Source: Gammaproteobacteria bacterium (GTDB lineage: Bacteria; Pseudomonadota; Gammaproteobacteria; Pseudomonadales; Pseudomonadaceae). Taken from it: a stretch of DNA of 64,000 nt. The notes under the pieces were generated by a model, which searched no databases, was not told the DNA's origin, and saw nothing but the letters and a program-made list of their open reading frames with translations. The translations under genes and the position numbers were made by a program. Every line of letters starts with the position of its first letter. Within the stretch, counting starts at the first letter, position 1. Location of the stretch: assembly GCA_018827205.1 (NCBI GenBank), contig JAHJXZ010000011.1, forward strand, positions 1-64,000, read 5' to 3'. Of the stretch, positions 34,001 to 43,531 are shown one piece after another.

Positions 34001-37000
34001 GACCTGCCCGACCGGCGCGCTGGAGATAATTGGCCGGGTGTGGCGGCACATTGTTCATCACCACGGCAGAAATACCGCCGATGTCCACCCCCATCTCCAT
34101 GGTGGTGGAGCAGTTCAGTACGTTGATTTCACCTCTTTTAAATTTGTCCTCATAGTCCCCTAAGCGCTCGGAAGACTGCTGGGCCGAGTGCTCCGCGGTG
34201 CGGTAATAGAAGCCGCCTTCCACAGCCCGATCATTGATATCTGTCCAGAGATTACGCGCGCGTAAGCCAGTGACATGAGTGTCGGCCGCTACCTGAACTC
34301 TGATCTTCGCAAGGCCGAGGGCATAATCCTCCTGCGAGCGATCCAGCTCCCAAACACTGGGGAGCTCAACTGGCTCACACACAAAACTTTTTCGCTTCTC
34401 ATCGCTAAATTGGGAAAAATCCAAGTGCGCAGGTAGGTAAGGGGTAAATCCTTTAAAGGTCGTATCAAGAAGCTTATTGGTAATGGGGCAAACAAATGCT
34501 TGATCAACCAACGAAAACAGCATGTGCTCTTTAGGCAAAAAGTGCCGGTTCTCATCAGGCTTCAAAGCTGCACCAGGTTTGGTCAACTGGATCCATGCGG
34601 CCTTTAACCAGGAATTAACCAAGTCAACATCAGATGAGCTTGAAGGATTCAACCCTGCTCCCAAAAGCAGCAGCTTGGTCAGGCGGTGTGAGTGGTTGCC
34701 ATTACGAATCTGTGGCCAGCGTTTCACTCGATTTTCATCAGCTTCTTTCGAATCAGGCTGACGCAGGGTTTTGGAGGAAAAACGACTACCAATCCAGTCC
34801 TTCCACTCCTCAGCCATCTGGATGAAGCTGTTTTCACGCACATGAAAATCCAGCGCAACTTTTAGGAAGTCGCGCCAGTCTTCCAGGCTTAGTCCCTTCT
34901 GCAGCCAATGGGCTGGGGGCTCTTGAATCTTGTTTAACCCAACATACCCGACCTTCACCAGCCCTTGAGTTTCTAAGCTGTTTTGGCGTTTTGGGCGACG
35001 CCGGAACTCGCGGAAAAGCAGCATTTCGGCAAGCTTTTGTGGCCCATCTGACTCTTTAAATATCTCAGGCTTCTGATACATGTTCACACGTAACATAGGG
35101 CCTTTATCTTGGATATCCGCACGCTGCCTGAGCTCATTTACAAGCTCTGACCACGCCAAAGAAATGAGTGACGGCCTGATCTTTTCACCATTCGATGCTG
35201 CAAGTAGTGCTGTAAGTCGTGCGACCTTGTCCTCAGCGACCTTAACCTCTTGCTTGATATCAAGGCTGCGGTATAGCGCCACCTCTTCTTTTGCTTTAAC
35301 AACTAGTTGCTGTAGCACCTCGGGATCAACGTTGCTGGATGATGCCTGGTCACTGCCGTAGCTCTTTTGATGCCAGTTCAAAATCTCTACAACGAGCCCC
35401 CGCAATCTGCTGCGTTCAGCCTCCTGTTGCATACGTACAGCCATACGTGCCGTGCCTTGGCGACTGTCTGTAAAGGTAATCAGCCTACGTCCACGTCCTG
35501 GCAGCGACTGTGGACCAAACGCCGGTTTCTGATCTTCATCTTGATAGTCCTGGCAATACTCCAGAACAGTGGGAACGGCGTTCGCCACATAAAAAGGGCC
35601 GCCCAACATTGCGCGCCGAAAAGGGAAAGCACCCTGAAACCCGCTATACCTGCAGTCTTTGCGACTACAAATCAAATCCTGATCATTTAGGCCAAGCCGC
35701 TCACCTGTGCCAGTGTTGGCGAAAAAACTACCTGTTTCATGATCAAACTCGACGAGCCTAAACTCATCTGAAAGATTTTCAGCGGAGCAGAGAATGACGG
35801 GGACTTTGATTGAACCAACTGCAGCGTTAGCTTCAGATTGATCATCTTCGCTTGGCATTTCTGACTGCAGCGAGAACTCATCCCCACCTGAACTCTCCCA
35901 CTGAATCAACTTTCCGCCTTTATCACGAGCCAACAAGTGAGGCTCATTGCAATCATTGCAGAACGCTAATTCGAAAACCGGGCTGCCACAGGAACAGGTC
36001 TGGCGCTGGCTCACATACACATAGCCAAAGGGCCACTTGTCTTGCAGCGGTGTTCCTTTCTTTGCTGAGCAGTGCTTATCAAAACACGCCCACAGACCGT
36101 GGGTCGTACGCTGAAAGAAGTGAGCACGCAGCTTCAGAAATGCAAGCTCAGACTCATTGGGGCGAGTGCCAGAGCACAGATCCAACCAGCGCAAGACCTC
36201 ATCTTGGGTTAACGGTTGCCCCTGCTCTCGACTCATGTAACTGGCCATCTCGGTCAGTTTCAACGGCTTAGAGGCACTCACCAGTACATGCCTCAAAGCG
36301 CGAGCCAGAGGAGAGTGCACAAGCGCGTCATAACGGTCGGGGTGAATCTCCGGGTCGTCGTGATTTACAGCAGGCATAGACTCAAGTTGCTGCAAGTTGA
36401 CCGGTGTCTGCTGGCACGATGCAAGTTCCGGAATAACGCGCTTACCGCCCCATACATCAATCTGACTGATAGGCACCCCGGACAAATCGGAGAGGAACTG
36501 TTTCAGTTGCTCTGCAGCATCATCACCAGCAATGGTTGCGGAGGTCGCAACAAAGCGAACGTCCTTAGGCGTAACACCAAAGGCAGTCATCACGCGTCGT
36601 AACTGCAGTGCCAGCTCTGCAGCCTGCGAGCCTACATAGGTATGAGCCTCATCTAGGACAATCCAGCGCAGAGATTTCTGCTCTCTCGACTTGCGCACAA
36701 TAGGCGCATCGACCTGACGCACTAACATGTATTCAAGCATGGTGCCGTTGGTCACCAGGATCGGGGCTGGCTGCTCGCGCATCAGCTCGCGCGACAGGAT
36801 TTCGTTGGGGCGCTCAATCTGCTCGGTGCGCTTTTTGGCCTGTAACTCCTCGGTATTACCGTTATACAAACAATAACGAATCCCAGAGCCAAAGCTCTGT
36901 GTCCAAGCGTTCAGACGCTCGCGCTGCGAGTTAATCAGAGCGTTAAGCGGATAGAGAAAAAGTGCTCGGACACCAACCAAAGGCTTGCTTCCGGTATCGC

Positions 37001-37439
37001 GGTACTCCCTATAAAGGTCATCAAGCACCGGGACCATAAAGCACTCGGTCTTACCGGAGCCTGTACCACTGGTAACCACTACTGAGTGCTTCTTTTCTAG
37101 AAGGGAGCGCCAGCTGGCCAATTGATGCGTGAACGGTCTCCAGGTCGCGCCAAATCGGTAACGGCCATTGGCTTTACCATCAAGCGAAGCTACGACCTCC
37201 TTGCTGAGTAGATGCTCTTGAGCGGCCAGTTGCGCCATCGTAAAAGGCGACTCTTCCCAGCCGAAGGTTTGCTCAAACAAGGGCGGGGCTAGGAAAGAGC
37301 CCTCCTTGCCACACTCTGCGCGCATAAGCCCACCAAGGTGCTCACGCAAGCCAGGGTCGGTGATGCTCAAAACACTCAAGGTTGACTCTGTAGTGCGAGA
37401 CAGCGCCTGCTCGACAAGCGAAGAAAAATACTTATCCAT
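31098..37439 (-). CDS. druE: Druantia type III helicase DruE (YprA-like, DUF1998)
   Basis: This 2,113-residue giant SF2 helicase has Walker A TSGTGSGKTE near 127-131, DEAH box VLDEAHTY near 265, an extended middle with CxxC pairs, and helicase C motifs EMGVDIGG and YLQRAGRAGR. The C-terminal part has the DUF1998-type cysteine cluster LHCSHCESGCSECLL. Size, order and the partner gene match DruE of Druantia, which belongs to the YprA/MrfA-like helicase family shared with DISARM and related systems. It overlaps druH by 8 bp. The helicase is expected to act on phage DNA; its nuclease partner, if any, is unknown. Confidence 0.85.
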   Translation of the reverse strand: MDKYFSSLVEQALSRTTESTLSVLSITDPGLREHLGGLMRAECGKEGSFLAPPLFEQTFGWEESPFTMAQLAAQEHLLSKEVVASLDGKANGRYRFGATWRPFTHQLASWRSLLEKKHSVVVTSGTGSGKTECFMVPVLDDLYREYRDTGSKPLVGVRALFLYPLNALINSQRERLNAWTQSFGSGIRYCLYNGNTEELQAKKRTEQIERPNEILSRELMREQPAPILVTNGTMLEYMLVRQVDAPIVRKSREQKSLRWIVLDEAHTYVGSQAAELALQLRRVMTAFGVTPKDVRFVATSATIAGDDAAEQLKQFLSDLSGVPISQIDVWGGKRVIPELASCQQTPVNLQQLESMPAVNHDDPEIHPDRYDALVHSPLARALRHVLVSASKPLKLTEMASYMSREQGQPLTQDEVLRWLDLCSGTRPNESELAFLKLRAHFFQRTTHGLWACFDKHCSAKKGTPLQDKWPFGYVYVSQRQTCSCGSPVFELAFCNDCNEPHLLARDKGGKLIQWESSGGDEFSLQSEMPSEDDQSEANAAVGSIKVPVILCSAENLSDEFRLVEFDHETGSFFANTGTGERLGLNDQDLICSRKDCRYSGFQGAFPFRRAMLGGPFYVANAVPTVLEYCQDYQDEDQKPAFGPQSLPGRGRRLITFTDSRQGTARMAVRMQQEAERSRLRGLVVEILNWHQKSYGSDQASSSNVDPEVLQQLVVKAKEEVALYRSLDIKQEVKVAEDKVARLTALLAASNGEKIRPSLISLAWSELVNELRQRADIQDKGPMLRVNMYQKPEIFKESDGPQKLAEMLLFREFRRRPKRQNSLETQGLVKVGYVGLNKIQEPPAHWLQKGLSLEDWRDFLKVALDFHVRENSFIQMAEEWKDWIGSRFSSKTLRQPDSKEADENRVKRWPQIRNGNHSHRLTKLLLLGAGLNPSSSSDVDLVNSWLKAAWIQLTKPGAALKPDENRHFLPKEHMLFSLVDQAFVCPITNKLLDTTFKGFTPYLPAHLDFSQFSDEKRKSFVCEPVELPSVWELDRSQEDYALGLAKIRVQVAADTHVTGLRARNLWTDINDRAVEGGFYYRTAEHSAQQSSERLGDYEDKFKRGEINVLNCSTTMEMGVDIGGISAVVMNNVPPHPANYLQRAGRAGRSKESRALAYTLCKNNPHDQQVFANPSWPFETKIPAPAVALNSARLVQRHVNSLLLSDFLCNVVGPTQTEKTSLTAQWFYDDTTGGSQCDRFLERLGLAVCDIDEALSLLVKGTALAGITPDQLRRRSMDQLKELQGRWLGSYCYLLSEEQQAKPNSPYLKRLQVEKARHCNEYLLRDLSARTFLPGYGFPTDVVNFDNFTIEDYIREKGAGSKVKHDREDNVSRYKGLPSRNLAIAIREYAPGAEIVLDGRVFKSAGVSLHWHNLNAGSSEAQKMDIAWRCDVCGELGYEEGLVKIDELICTNNECLSVIKPSNIRKVLQPSGFVSDAYQSASNDIQHQKFIPVETAWVFVKAPKTPLPNPAVGSMAYGADGQVFHHSAGENGAGFALCMSCGRAESMLTADDFPQGLSPSGEHFPPRPGKDDKDQNNKRLPCQGSGNIVPNVSLGVTSFTDVFELTLQHPIKGEYIPDNDQGRCIAMTLAVAMRIALGEILGISASELGYATRPSKLENGQPIRILQLYDVISGGAGFASSAPLHIENLLRKMVETLHCSHCESGCSECLLDSQTRHDHDKLDRKLALDWLGDEFVHYVGLSSEDKLSLADGQYAPGSIETVLRRLINEGVEKLTLVASGEPAEWDLLAPQFRKAIHGYLHIDELTVELLVPNGITDEDLLQDLVRLSLLGVSIGCYSPDRDTHVAVQASRASEIITLASRSEQAVIPGPKWHQSDALVVISRSQPALRWTEFDLASPASRPSDGSVIIDLPIHQELNGPLLTFGERFWGLLSENPLIADVMTTATISRINYSDRYIQNPAVITILGTLFKFLKGRIAADAQLQVSTLFKSGKLQGRKAFDDWARQDDFEFFVSKWLSAMAGQAVDLLVETSNRDVPHRRRLDLEFEDGRSLRVRFDQGIAYWQVRFGSHADMWFDFDLEAQDQLMHMAKVVETAKVQNSEQNWATDVLVELRRI

Positions 37440-40400
37440 TGACTGGTACTGCCTTATGCATAGCCATGAGGTTGCTCAGCAAACAATACTGGTAAATGCT
37501 GCTGAACCAGCTCGAATCGAAATCGCGAACCTGTCGCAGGAAAAATATCGCCTCGACACTGTCGTCAAAAACATCTGAAAACTGTGCTTTACCGCTCGCC
37601 ACAGCAGCAGCGAAAACCGGCAGATAGACAACAGCATTGCGGTAATCCATTTCCAGACGGAAAGAAATCACCGACTCATTCTGCTTCTCGTACCAACGCG
37701 CCAGCCTCTTGCCACCATACTCAGGCCACGTCGCATCACTACGATCTCGCATCAATTGGTGATACCAGCCGTGAACTATTCCCTGGAATATGTCGAGAGG
37801 CATTTGGCGCTCAGGACTTAAAGCTTTTCCTAACAGATGTTGCTGAACGCTTTCTCCATAGGTCGGAAAAACCTCACCTAGCCGGCTGAACATCCTGCCA
37901 ATCAGCGCCGAAATAGCTTCCTCTGCAACCCCCTTAATCTTAAGAAATGCACCGTAGCGCCTGGCGGCCAGATGTATTTCGTTAACAGGCAAGAATTCCC
38001 AAAAAACCGGGAACTCAGCTTCAATCCGGCTCAAAAACTTTGGATCCATCTCAAATTTTAAAAGCGCCATCGACAATGCACGGGTATGACCCACAAGTGC
38101 TTTCCAGACCTCGAACGTTGCTAAAGGCAGATAACCGTAACCCTCATACAACGACCTCAGAAACTGCCATCCGCTGTGCATAGGGTTCACGGCCATGGAG
38201 TCCAAAACAGGCCCAAATGAACTGACAGGAGAGGCATGATCAAAGGTCAGAACAGCTTTTTGCAGGCTTTGGGCATCATCACTATTCGGGACCGGTTCCC
38301 AACCACCGAAAATAAACAGCGGCCTGAAAGAGGCAGGTGATCCCTGCTTAGGCAACACCAGCCAGGGGCCATTTTTCTCCACCAATGCCGGCAGCTCAAA
38401 CTCACCGGTGGGTACGCCTTCGCTAGTACGTGAACTGAGGTGAACGGCACCGCGCATCGGCTCATGCAGCAGCATCAAAATCGGTTCAGGTAACGCGGCA
38501 CTGCCCTCCTGCAAATTGGCAGCGCGTAGCACCTGACGATCACGATCCAGCAACATCTCCATTGCATACTTACGCACACGGAAATTGGCGTCCTGACCAT
38601 GTCCGAATACCCTTAAATCGACCACCTGATCGATACCGGACTGCAGTGAAAGCAAATCAACTATCTGCTCACGGATGCTGAACAGACTAATTTCTAAAGG
38701 CTTTTCGGTAGCTGTGTAGGACCAACGATAGGACGCGTTCTTGGCAGTATTGCCCTTGAGGGTCAATTCCAATCCGAATTTGGTGGGTGCACCGTTGCGG
38801 CCAAACAAATAAATTCGCGCGCCCAGCAGATCATCAACACTGATGTCGCGCTTGAGCTGCTTACCACTGCCATCAATGGCTAGGCAGCCCGAGTTGGGGA
38901 AAGGCAGCTCAATTTCAACCGGATCTGAAAGCAAGCTTGGCGTGACTGAAAGACGCAGCCTGATCGGCGGCAAACCCTCTGTTGAGAGTTTGAGCTCGGT
39001 GTGGCCCTCCCGCTTAACCTTCTGAGTTATAAGACCGTCATCCATCACCTGTAACAGGCAACGTTGCTGGCTATGCACCAGAATGCTGCCCTGTCCTGGC
39101 CTTTCGCCGCTACGCAATTCAAGACGGAAATCAGCCGGCAGGATACCTATCCTGCGGCGCAACAACGTGTCTCCACTGCGGTTGCGAACTGCCACATATT
39201 GAGCGCCGAGCATTTCCTGCAAAACACCAGTGCCGGGTTGTTTACCGCCAACGTAAAGATCACCACCTTGTTTTTGCAGCTCGTCGGAAGCACCAGGCCA
39301 TTGCACCCTAGGCAGACCTACAAAAGTGACTGCAGGTTTTGTTGCCCAGCCAAGCTCGCTACCGACCAGTTCCAAGCCGAAAGCCGAACCGGCAGAGTGC
39401 CCCGTACGAATTCTGTAAAGCCCATCACAGTCAACTTTGAACTCGGTTTTACCCTGTACTTTTAATGTGCGCAGAGCCAGTGCCGAAGGCATATCAGAGA
39501 TGCAGGCATCGCCGCAGTCCTCTTCGCGAAGCAAAACGCTATTGGGCGGTAACAGGAGCATTAGCTCCTCGGCGGCGCAATTGAACGAAGCCTGGCCACA
39601 GAACTGCCAGCGGTCATTGAGCGGTTCAAAACCTACTGGAACTTCGCCAAGGGCTATGGTGCTGTTCTCAATGGGTAAAGAAGCGATGAACATCCCCCCA
39701 GCCATGGCCACCAGGCTCAATGGTAAAGAGCAATCGCGACGGCGCCCCATAACCTCCCGTTGCCGCAGCCTGATGCGTGCGACAGCGTTATCCACAACGG
39801 CATAACCTGGGCCTAGGTTAGCGATGACCGCTTCGCCTTCTAGAATCGCAAGCTCGAAGCGCGTGGTAGAGGGCTGCATGGTTAATTGAAAAACCACTTC
39901 TGCCGGCAGCGACACCTGCACCTTCAGCTCACTGGGTTGAGCTTCGTGCCAATAGTGTCGGCAGGCCCAGCCGCCAGACGCCTTGCGACGCCTTCCACCT
40001 TCAACGGTGGCAGTTTTTAGCAACCCGTTAAGTAATTCACTGCCGGTTTGGTTATCCAGCGGTAGTGGGAACAATTCACGCCATTTGGGATTCATGGCAT
40101 CTAAGCGGGCAACCGGCTCGTCGGCCTGCACCAGGCCATAGTCACGCACCAGAGACACTAGCTGATCGGCCATATGCGCAATCAGCTCTACTGAAGTCTG
40201 CGTGGCAAACACCTGTGGTAGGTTCGCCTTTTCCAACTGTTGCTCTACCTGCTGTGCAGTGCTGTAGCCCAGGATGTGCCACTGGTCATACTGTTTGAGC
40301 ACACGATCAAAAAGCGTCTGGAAGCGGCTTCCACCTTCGCGCAGTACTTGAAAAGGAAGCCCTCCCTCACTGAATAATGAGCCAAGAAAGTCCCTGCGCT

Positions 40401-40767
40401 CGGACTCATAGAAGTGCATTGGGCGCGTCCAGTAGCGCTCCAATCCTTTGGGAATTGTTTTGGCCAAATCGCCTGAAGAAAGGCTATACCCCAAGGTTTT
40501 CCAGATCGGCTCCCAGCTCCAGCCATGATCACGCTGATACTCGCGGCGATACCACTCAGAGCAGAAGAGAACCAAACAAGCGCTTGCGGCCATATCATTC
40601 ACGGCCTGATCGAAGGAGCCTAGCTCCCTGAGCTGGTGCAACAGGTCAAGGTACTCTTCGTGACTGCAGTGATAGGCATACAGCCCACGAGAATCAGGAG
40701 AATGAAGACCTCGGCGCTGAAGAAATGTGCCGAGCCAGCTGGAGAATTTGAATACAGATTGAGGCAT
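37432..40767 (-). CDS. druH: Druantia type III protein DruH
   Basis: This 1,111-residue protein has no common catalytic motif. Its size, position immediately upstream of the DruE-type helicase, and 8-bp overlap are what identify it as DruH, the only other component of type III Druantia. It is rich in beta segments in the middle (about 300-650) and helical near the end. The ATG at 40,767 has AAGGAAG seven bases upstream. I found no sigma-54 motif in its 109-bp upstream gap, so it is probably expressed constitutively or from a sigma-70 promoter, unlike its neighbours. Confidence rests on context. Confidence 0.75.
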   Translation of the reverse strand: MPQSVFKFSSWLGTFLQRRGLHSPDSRGLYAYHCSHEEYLDLLHQLRELGSFDQAVNDMAASACLVLFCSEWYRREYQRDHGWSWEPIWKTLGYSLSSGDLAKTIPKGLERYWTRPMHFYESERRDFLGSLFSEGGLPFQVLREGGSRFQTLFDRVLKQYDQWHILGYSTAQQVEQQLEKANLPQVFATQTSVELIAHMADQLVSLVRDYGLVQADEPVARLDAMNPKWRELFPLPLDNQTGSELLNGLLKTATVEGGRRRKASGGWACRHYWHEAQPSELKVQVSLPAEVVFQLTMQPSTTRFELAILEGEAVIANLGPGYAVVDNAVARIRLRQREVMGRRRDCSLPLSLVAMAGGMFIASLPIENSTIALGEVPVGFEPLNDRWQFCGQASFNCAAEELMLLLPPNSVLLREEDCGDACISDMPSALALRTLKVQGKTEFKVDCDGLYRIRTGHSAGSAFGLELVGSELGWATKPAVTFVGLPRVQWPGASDELQKQGGDLYVGGKQPGTGVLQEMLGAQYVAVRNRSGDTLLRRRIGILPADFRLELRSGERPGQGSILVHSQQRCLLQVMDDGLITQKVKREGHTELKLSTEGLPPIRLRLSVTPSLLSDPVEIELPFPNSGCLAIDGSGKQLKRDISVDDLLGARIYLFGRNGAPTKFGLELTLKGNTAKNASYRWSYTATEKPLEISLFSIREQIVDLLSLQSGIDQVVDLRVFGHGQDANFRVRKYAMEMLLDRDRQVLRAANLQEGSAALPEPILMLLHEPMRGAVHLSSRTSEGVPTGEFELPALVEKNGPWLVLPKQGSPASFRPLFIFGGWEPVPNSDDAQSLQKAVLTFDHASPVSSFGPVLDSMAVNPMHSGWQFLRSLYEGYGYLPLATFEVWKALVGHTRALSMALLKFEMDPKFLSRIEAEFPVFWEFLPVNEIHLAARRYGAFLKIKGVAEEAISALIGRMFSRLGEVFPTYGESVQQHLLGKALSPERQMPLDIFQGIVHGWYHQLMRDRSDATWPEYGGKRLARWYEKQNESVISFRLEMDYRNAVVYLPVFAAAVASGKAQFSDVFDDSVEAIFFLRQVRDFDSSWFSSIYQYCLLSNLMAMHKAVPVNG

Positions 40768-40876
40768 GAGCTACTTCCTTGATTGAGCATGCACGACCGA
40801 ACAACGGACTCAAAACTTGCAACGTGACTTAACCTGCTGCACTGAGATAGCTCTCGGTTGACCTACCAGTGCGCGA

Positions 40877-42673
40877 TCACAATTCCCGGTAATACTGCTT
40901 AATCTTCTGCGCCATCAACCGGCGGCGCTCGGCCAGGAAGGCTTCGAACTGCTCAGGCTGATAGGCAGCGAGGTCATGCGGGAGGCAGTTGGCAGCCAGG
41001 TTGGCCTTAAGGTCTTCCAGGCTGATGATCGCACCATAGTGCGCTGCGCCTTGCTGACACTGGTCAAAGACCTTCGCCATATAAGCGGCCGGGGCGGTGT
41101 CGCCGATCTTGATGTTCACTTCCTGCTGCACATAAACGTAGTTGGCCACTTGGTTGTACTTGCTTCTGAGCAGCCCCCGCTGCTTCAGGAAGTTCTTTGG
41201 GAAGATGTGATGGATATCGCCGTGGTGCGTAAGCATGTCGCGCACGGTGATGTCTTTGGACAGGAAGCCCTTGTCACCCCGATTGGCTTGCGCGGCCCAG
41301 AACACCTTGATAGCCGGAGCGTTGACGGAAGAGGTGTTCAGCGACTGCGGCAGGCCGAAGTCCCAGAAGGCGTCAGACAGTTCAGCCGCTTCGATCTCCG
41401 CCAACACATCGGCAAACGGCCTGTCATGTATGGCCTTGATGTCCTTATCGAAGCGTGACTCCGGTGAACCCGAGTAACGCCCTGTCAGCAGCGACATGAC
41501 GAACCAGCGCCGCACCCAGCTTTCGATATTGGGGTTGTTGCCCAGGTCGCGCTTGAGCTTGAGGTACAGCACGTAGGCGAAGTTGAGTGCGTTGACCGAG
41601 CCGATCATCGAGCTGTCCACGTATCCGGCCGAGCGGATGATCATCAGGAATCGTTTGAAGTGCGTTTCGTTGATGAACTCCTTCACCCCTTCGCTCAAAG
41701 TCTTGAATGAAGCTTCTTCAATTTCCTTCTCGTAGCTGCGGGTCTCGAAGTTACGGCCCGAGAGCAGCCCAACCAGATCCGAGAGCCGCCCACGGTTGAA
41801 CTTGGTGGTGAAGGCCACGCGCAGCATGTCCGAATAGCTGGGGTCGTAGAGGTCGTCGTTCTCACCCTTCAACCAGCGCATGGCGCGGAAGTAGTCGGTC
41901 TGCACGAAGGTCTTGTCGTTGTTTTCAATGTGCGCGTAGAACTCTGGCGCGATGGACAGGTGGCAGAAGTAGTCGATGGCCTTGCGCAGGGTGTTGCCGT
42001 CGAACTCCTCGTTAGCGGCGATTTTCGACATGACGAAGTCCGCCTGACTGAGCACCACGCCCTTGGAGTTGATGCGGATAAAGATCTCGGTGACCGTCTC
42101 GATATCCAGATCCGCCGCCAACTCGATCAGGCCGATCTGTTTTTTGGTGATATCGCACAACCTGTCCAGGCGCTCGAAAACCAGATCTTCTTTCACATCT
42201 GGATTTAGCTTGAGATAGTCTCTCGCCACCTTGTAAGACCGCAGCTCGCCATTAACGATGGGGGCGATATCAGGTAGCCAGGTTTTGTCCTTCTCAATGG
42301 CGGGGTTACTGACCTCAAAGCGTTCTTCGATAGGGTGGAAGGCGATGCGGATACGCACCTGCTGGTAATCCTGATTGACCACCTGCTGCCCGGCAATGGC
42401 GGCTGTCAGCGCCGTGACCCGCTGCTGGCCATCAATCAGCACCTTCTTGCCCTCGGCCAGCGAGCCGTCTTTCAGCTTCACCGTCGGGTTACGCCAGGCA
42501 ATGATGTAACCCACTGGAAAGCCTTGATACAGGCTGTCCATCAGATCGCGCACCTTGGTGGCATCCCACACGAATGGCCGCTGGATTTCCGGAATGGCGA
42601 TTTCACCGGATTTAACCCAACTCAGCAGCGTTTCAATCAGGTGCTGATTGACGGAATATTTTTGCGAAGACAT
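40877..42673 (-). CDS. DUF262/HNH (GmrSD-like) protein
   Basis: Start ATG 42673 ([14 protein letters not shown]) follows AAAGGAG. The N-terminal half is a DUF262 domain with [10 protein letters not shown] near residue 27 and the ParB/Srx-like [11 protein letters not shown] segment; an [11 protein letters not shown] segment follows. The C-terminal region has [16 protein letters not shown], an HNH-type motif of the DUF1524/GmrSD kind. GmrSD-type enzymes are NTP-dependent type IV restriction endonucleases that cut modified phage DNA; a single-chain protein with both domains is a common form. It is separated from druH by 109 bp. A diverged fragment of the same N-terminus is found at 48.7 kb. Confidence 0.85.
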   Translation of the reverse strand: MSSQKYSVNQHLIETLLSWVKSGEIAIPEIQRPFVWDATKVRDLMDSLYQGFPVGYIIAWRNPTVKLKDGSLAEGKKVLIDGQQRVTALTAAIAGQQVVNQDYQQVRIRIAFHPIEERFEVSNPAIEKDKTWLPDIAPIVNGELRSYKVARDYLKLNPDVKEDLVFERLDRLCDITKKQIGLIELAADLDIETVTEIFIRINSKGVVLSQADFVMSKIAANEEFDGNTLRKAIDYFCHLSIAPEFYAHIENNDKTFVQTDYFRAMRWLKGENDDLYDPSYSDMLRVAFTTKFNRGRLSDLVGLLSGRNFETRSYEKEIEEASFKTLSEGVKEFINETHFKRFLMIIRSAGYVDSSMIGSVNALNFAYVLYLKLKRDLGNNPNIESWVRRWFVMSLLTGRYSGSPESRFDKDIKAIHDRPFADVLAEIEAAELSDAFWDFGLPQSLNTSSVNAPAIKVFWAAQANRGDKGFLSKDITVRDMLTHHGDIHHIFPKNFLKQRGLLRSKYNQVANYVYVQQEVNIKIGDTAPAAYMAKVFDQCQQGAAHYGAIISLEDLKANLAANCLPHDLAAYQPEQFEAFLAERRRLMAQKIKQYYREL

Positions 42674-42877
42674 GTGCACTCCTTTGCAAACGTGAAAGCA
42701 ACCTACCAAGAGCGGCCAGCGGCTGCGACAGAGGGCTGCAGGCCCGGTATGGCATTTTGCCCGATGGTAGCAAATTGCTATAGCTTCGATGTCATTGATG
42801 GGGTCCACCCTGCATCTGCAGACGCACAGACCGAGGCCGACTGCCTGCCGGCAGCGCCGGCAGCGAAAACCACATGA

Positions 42878-43483
42878 TCACTCGTGGAGGTATGCCCAGC
42901 GCCCCAGCAGGGTTTTCGATTCGACCTGGTCATAATTCTGCTTTGGTAAATAAACGAGTTGATCCCAGTTCAAACCACTACCCGCTTTGAATAGCAGTGC
43001 CCATTGATTGCCATAGAAACCTTTGAGAGCCGCCTCGCCCGTTACAATCTCAAGTGGCGGCAGCCTGCCTGGGATCGCCTCAACAAAGTCAGGCACCAGT
43101 TGCTCCAGGCGCTCAGGTGGCGCTCCTGTAGTCTCTATGTAGTGCTCTATCGCGCTGACCAGCACCGCAGCACGATCACCCGCCAACTCATAGGCTTTCA
43201 TTCTCATTGCTGTTCCCGCCTGCAAACCGGCAAGGCCGCCTAGAAGCACACCCAGCATGATGACCGGGAAATACTCCCGCCACTTTCGGCTCACCAGCAT
43301 AACCAGCAGCGCAACAAGCACATGGATGGCGGAATAAACCACCACAAAGAAAACAACAACCTCCAAGCTGGTACGCCCCCACGGCGCATAACCCAGCAAA
43401 GGCAGCGCTCCCATGATCAGGCTTGGGGCAGCCGTAAGGAGGGCTGCCTTGAAAAAGCCTGACTGCAGAATTTTCTTTCGCAA
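42878..43483 (-). CDS. membrane protein of unknown function
   Basis: This 201-residue protein has about three transmembrane segments (about 12-30, 41-63 and 71-92) and a C-terminal soluble domain (SAIEHYIETTGAPPERLEQLVPDFV) that resembles the small helical region of pilin-like or type II secretion-like proteins. The start is TTG at 43483 (LRKKILQSGF) with only a weak GAGAA upstream. It lies downstream of the TPR/OB-fold gene with a 48-bp gap. No family is named; membrane association inside a defence island is the only point of note. Confidence 0.6.
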   Translation of the reverse strand: MRKKILQSGFFKAALLTAAPSLIMGALPLLGYAPWGRTSLEVVVFFVVVYSAIHVLVALLVMLVSRKWREYFPVIMLGVLLGGLAGLQAGTAMRMKAYELAGDRAAVLVSAIEHYIETTGAPPERLEQLVPDFVEAIPGRLPPLEIVTGEAALKGFYGNQWALLFKAGSGLNWDQLVYLPKQNYDQVESKTLLGRWAYLHE

Positions 43484-43531
43484 TTATTCGTAATTCTCAA
43501 AAGAGCCAAAGAAAGACCAACGAGCAGTCGC

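Noticed and set aside
40768..40876. A sigma-54 promoter before druH
   Set aside because: Candidate GG and GC pairs in the gap are 14 rather than 12 bases apart, and TGGCAC is absent.
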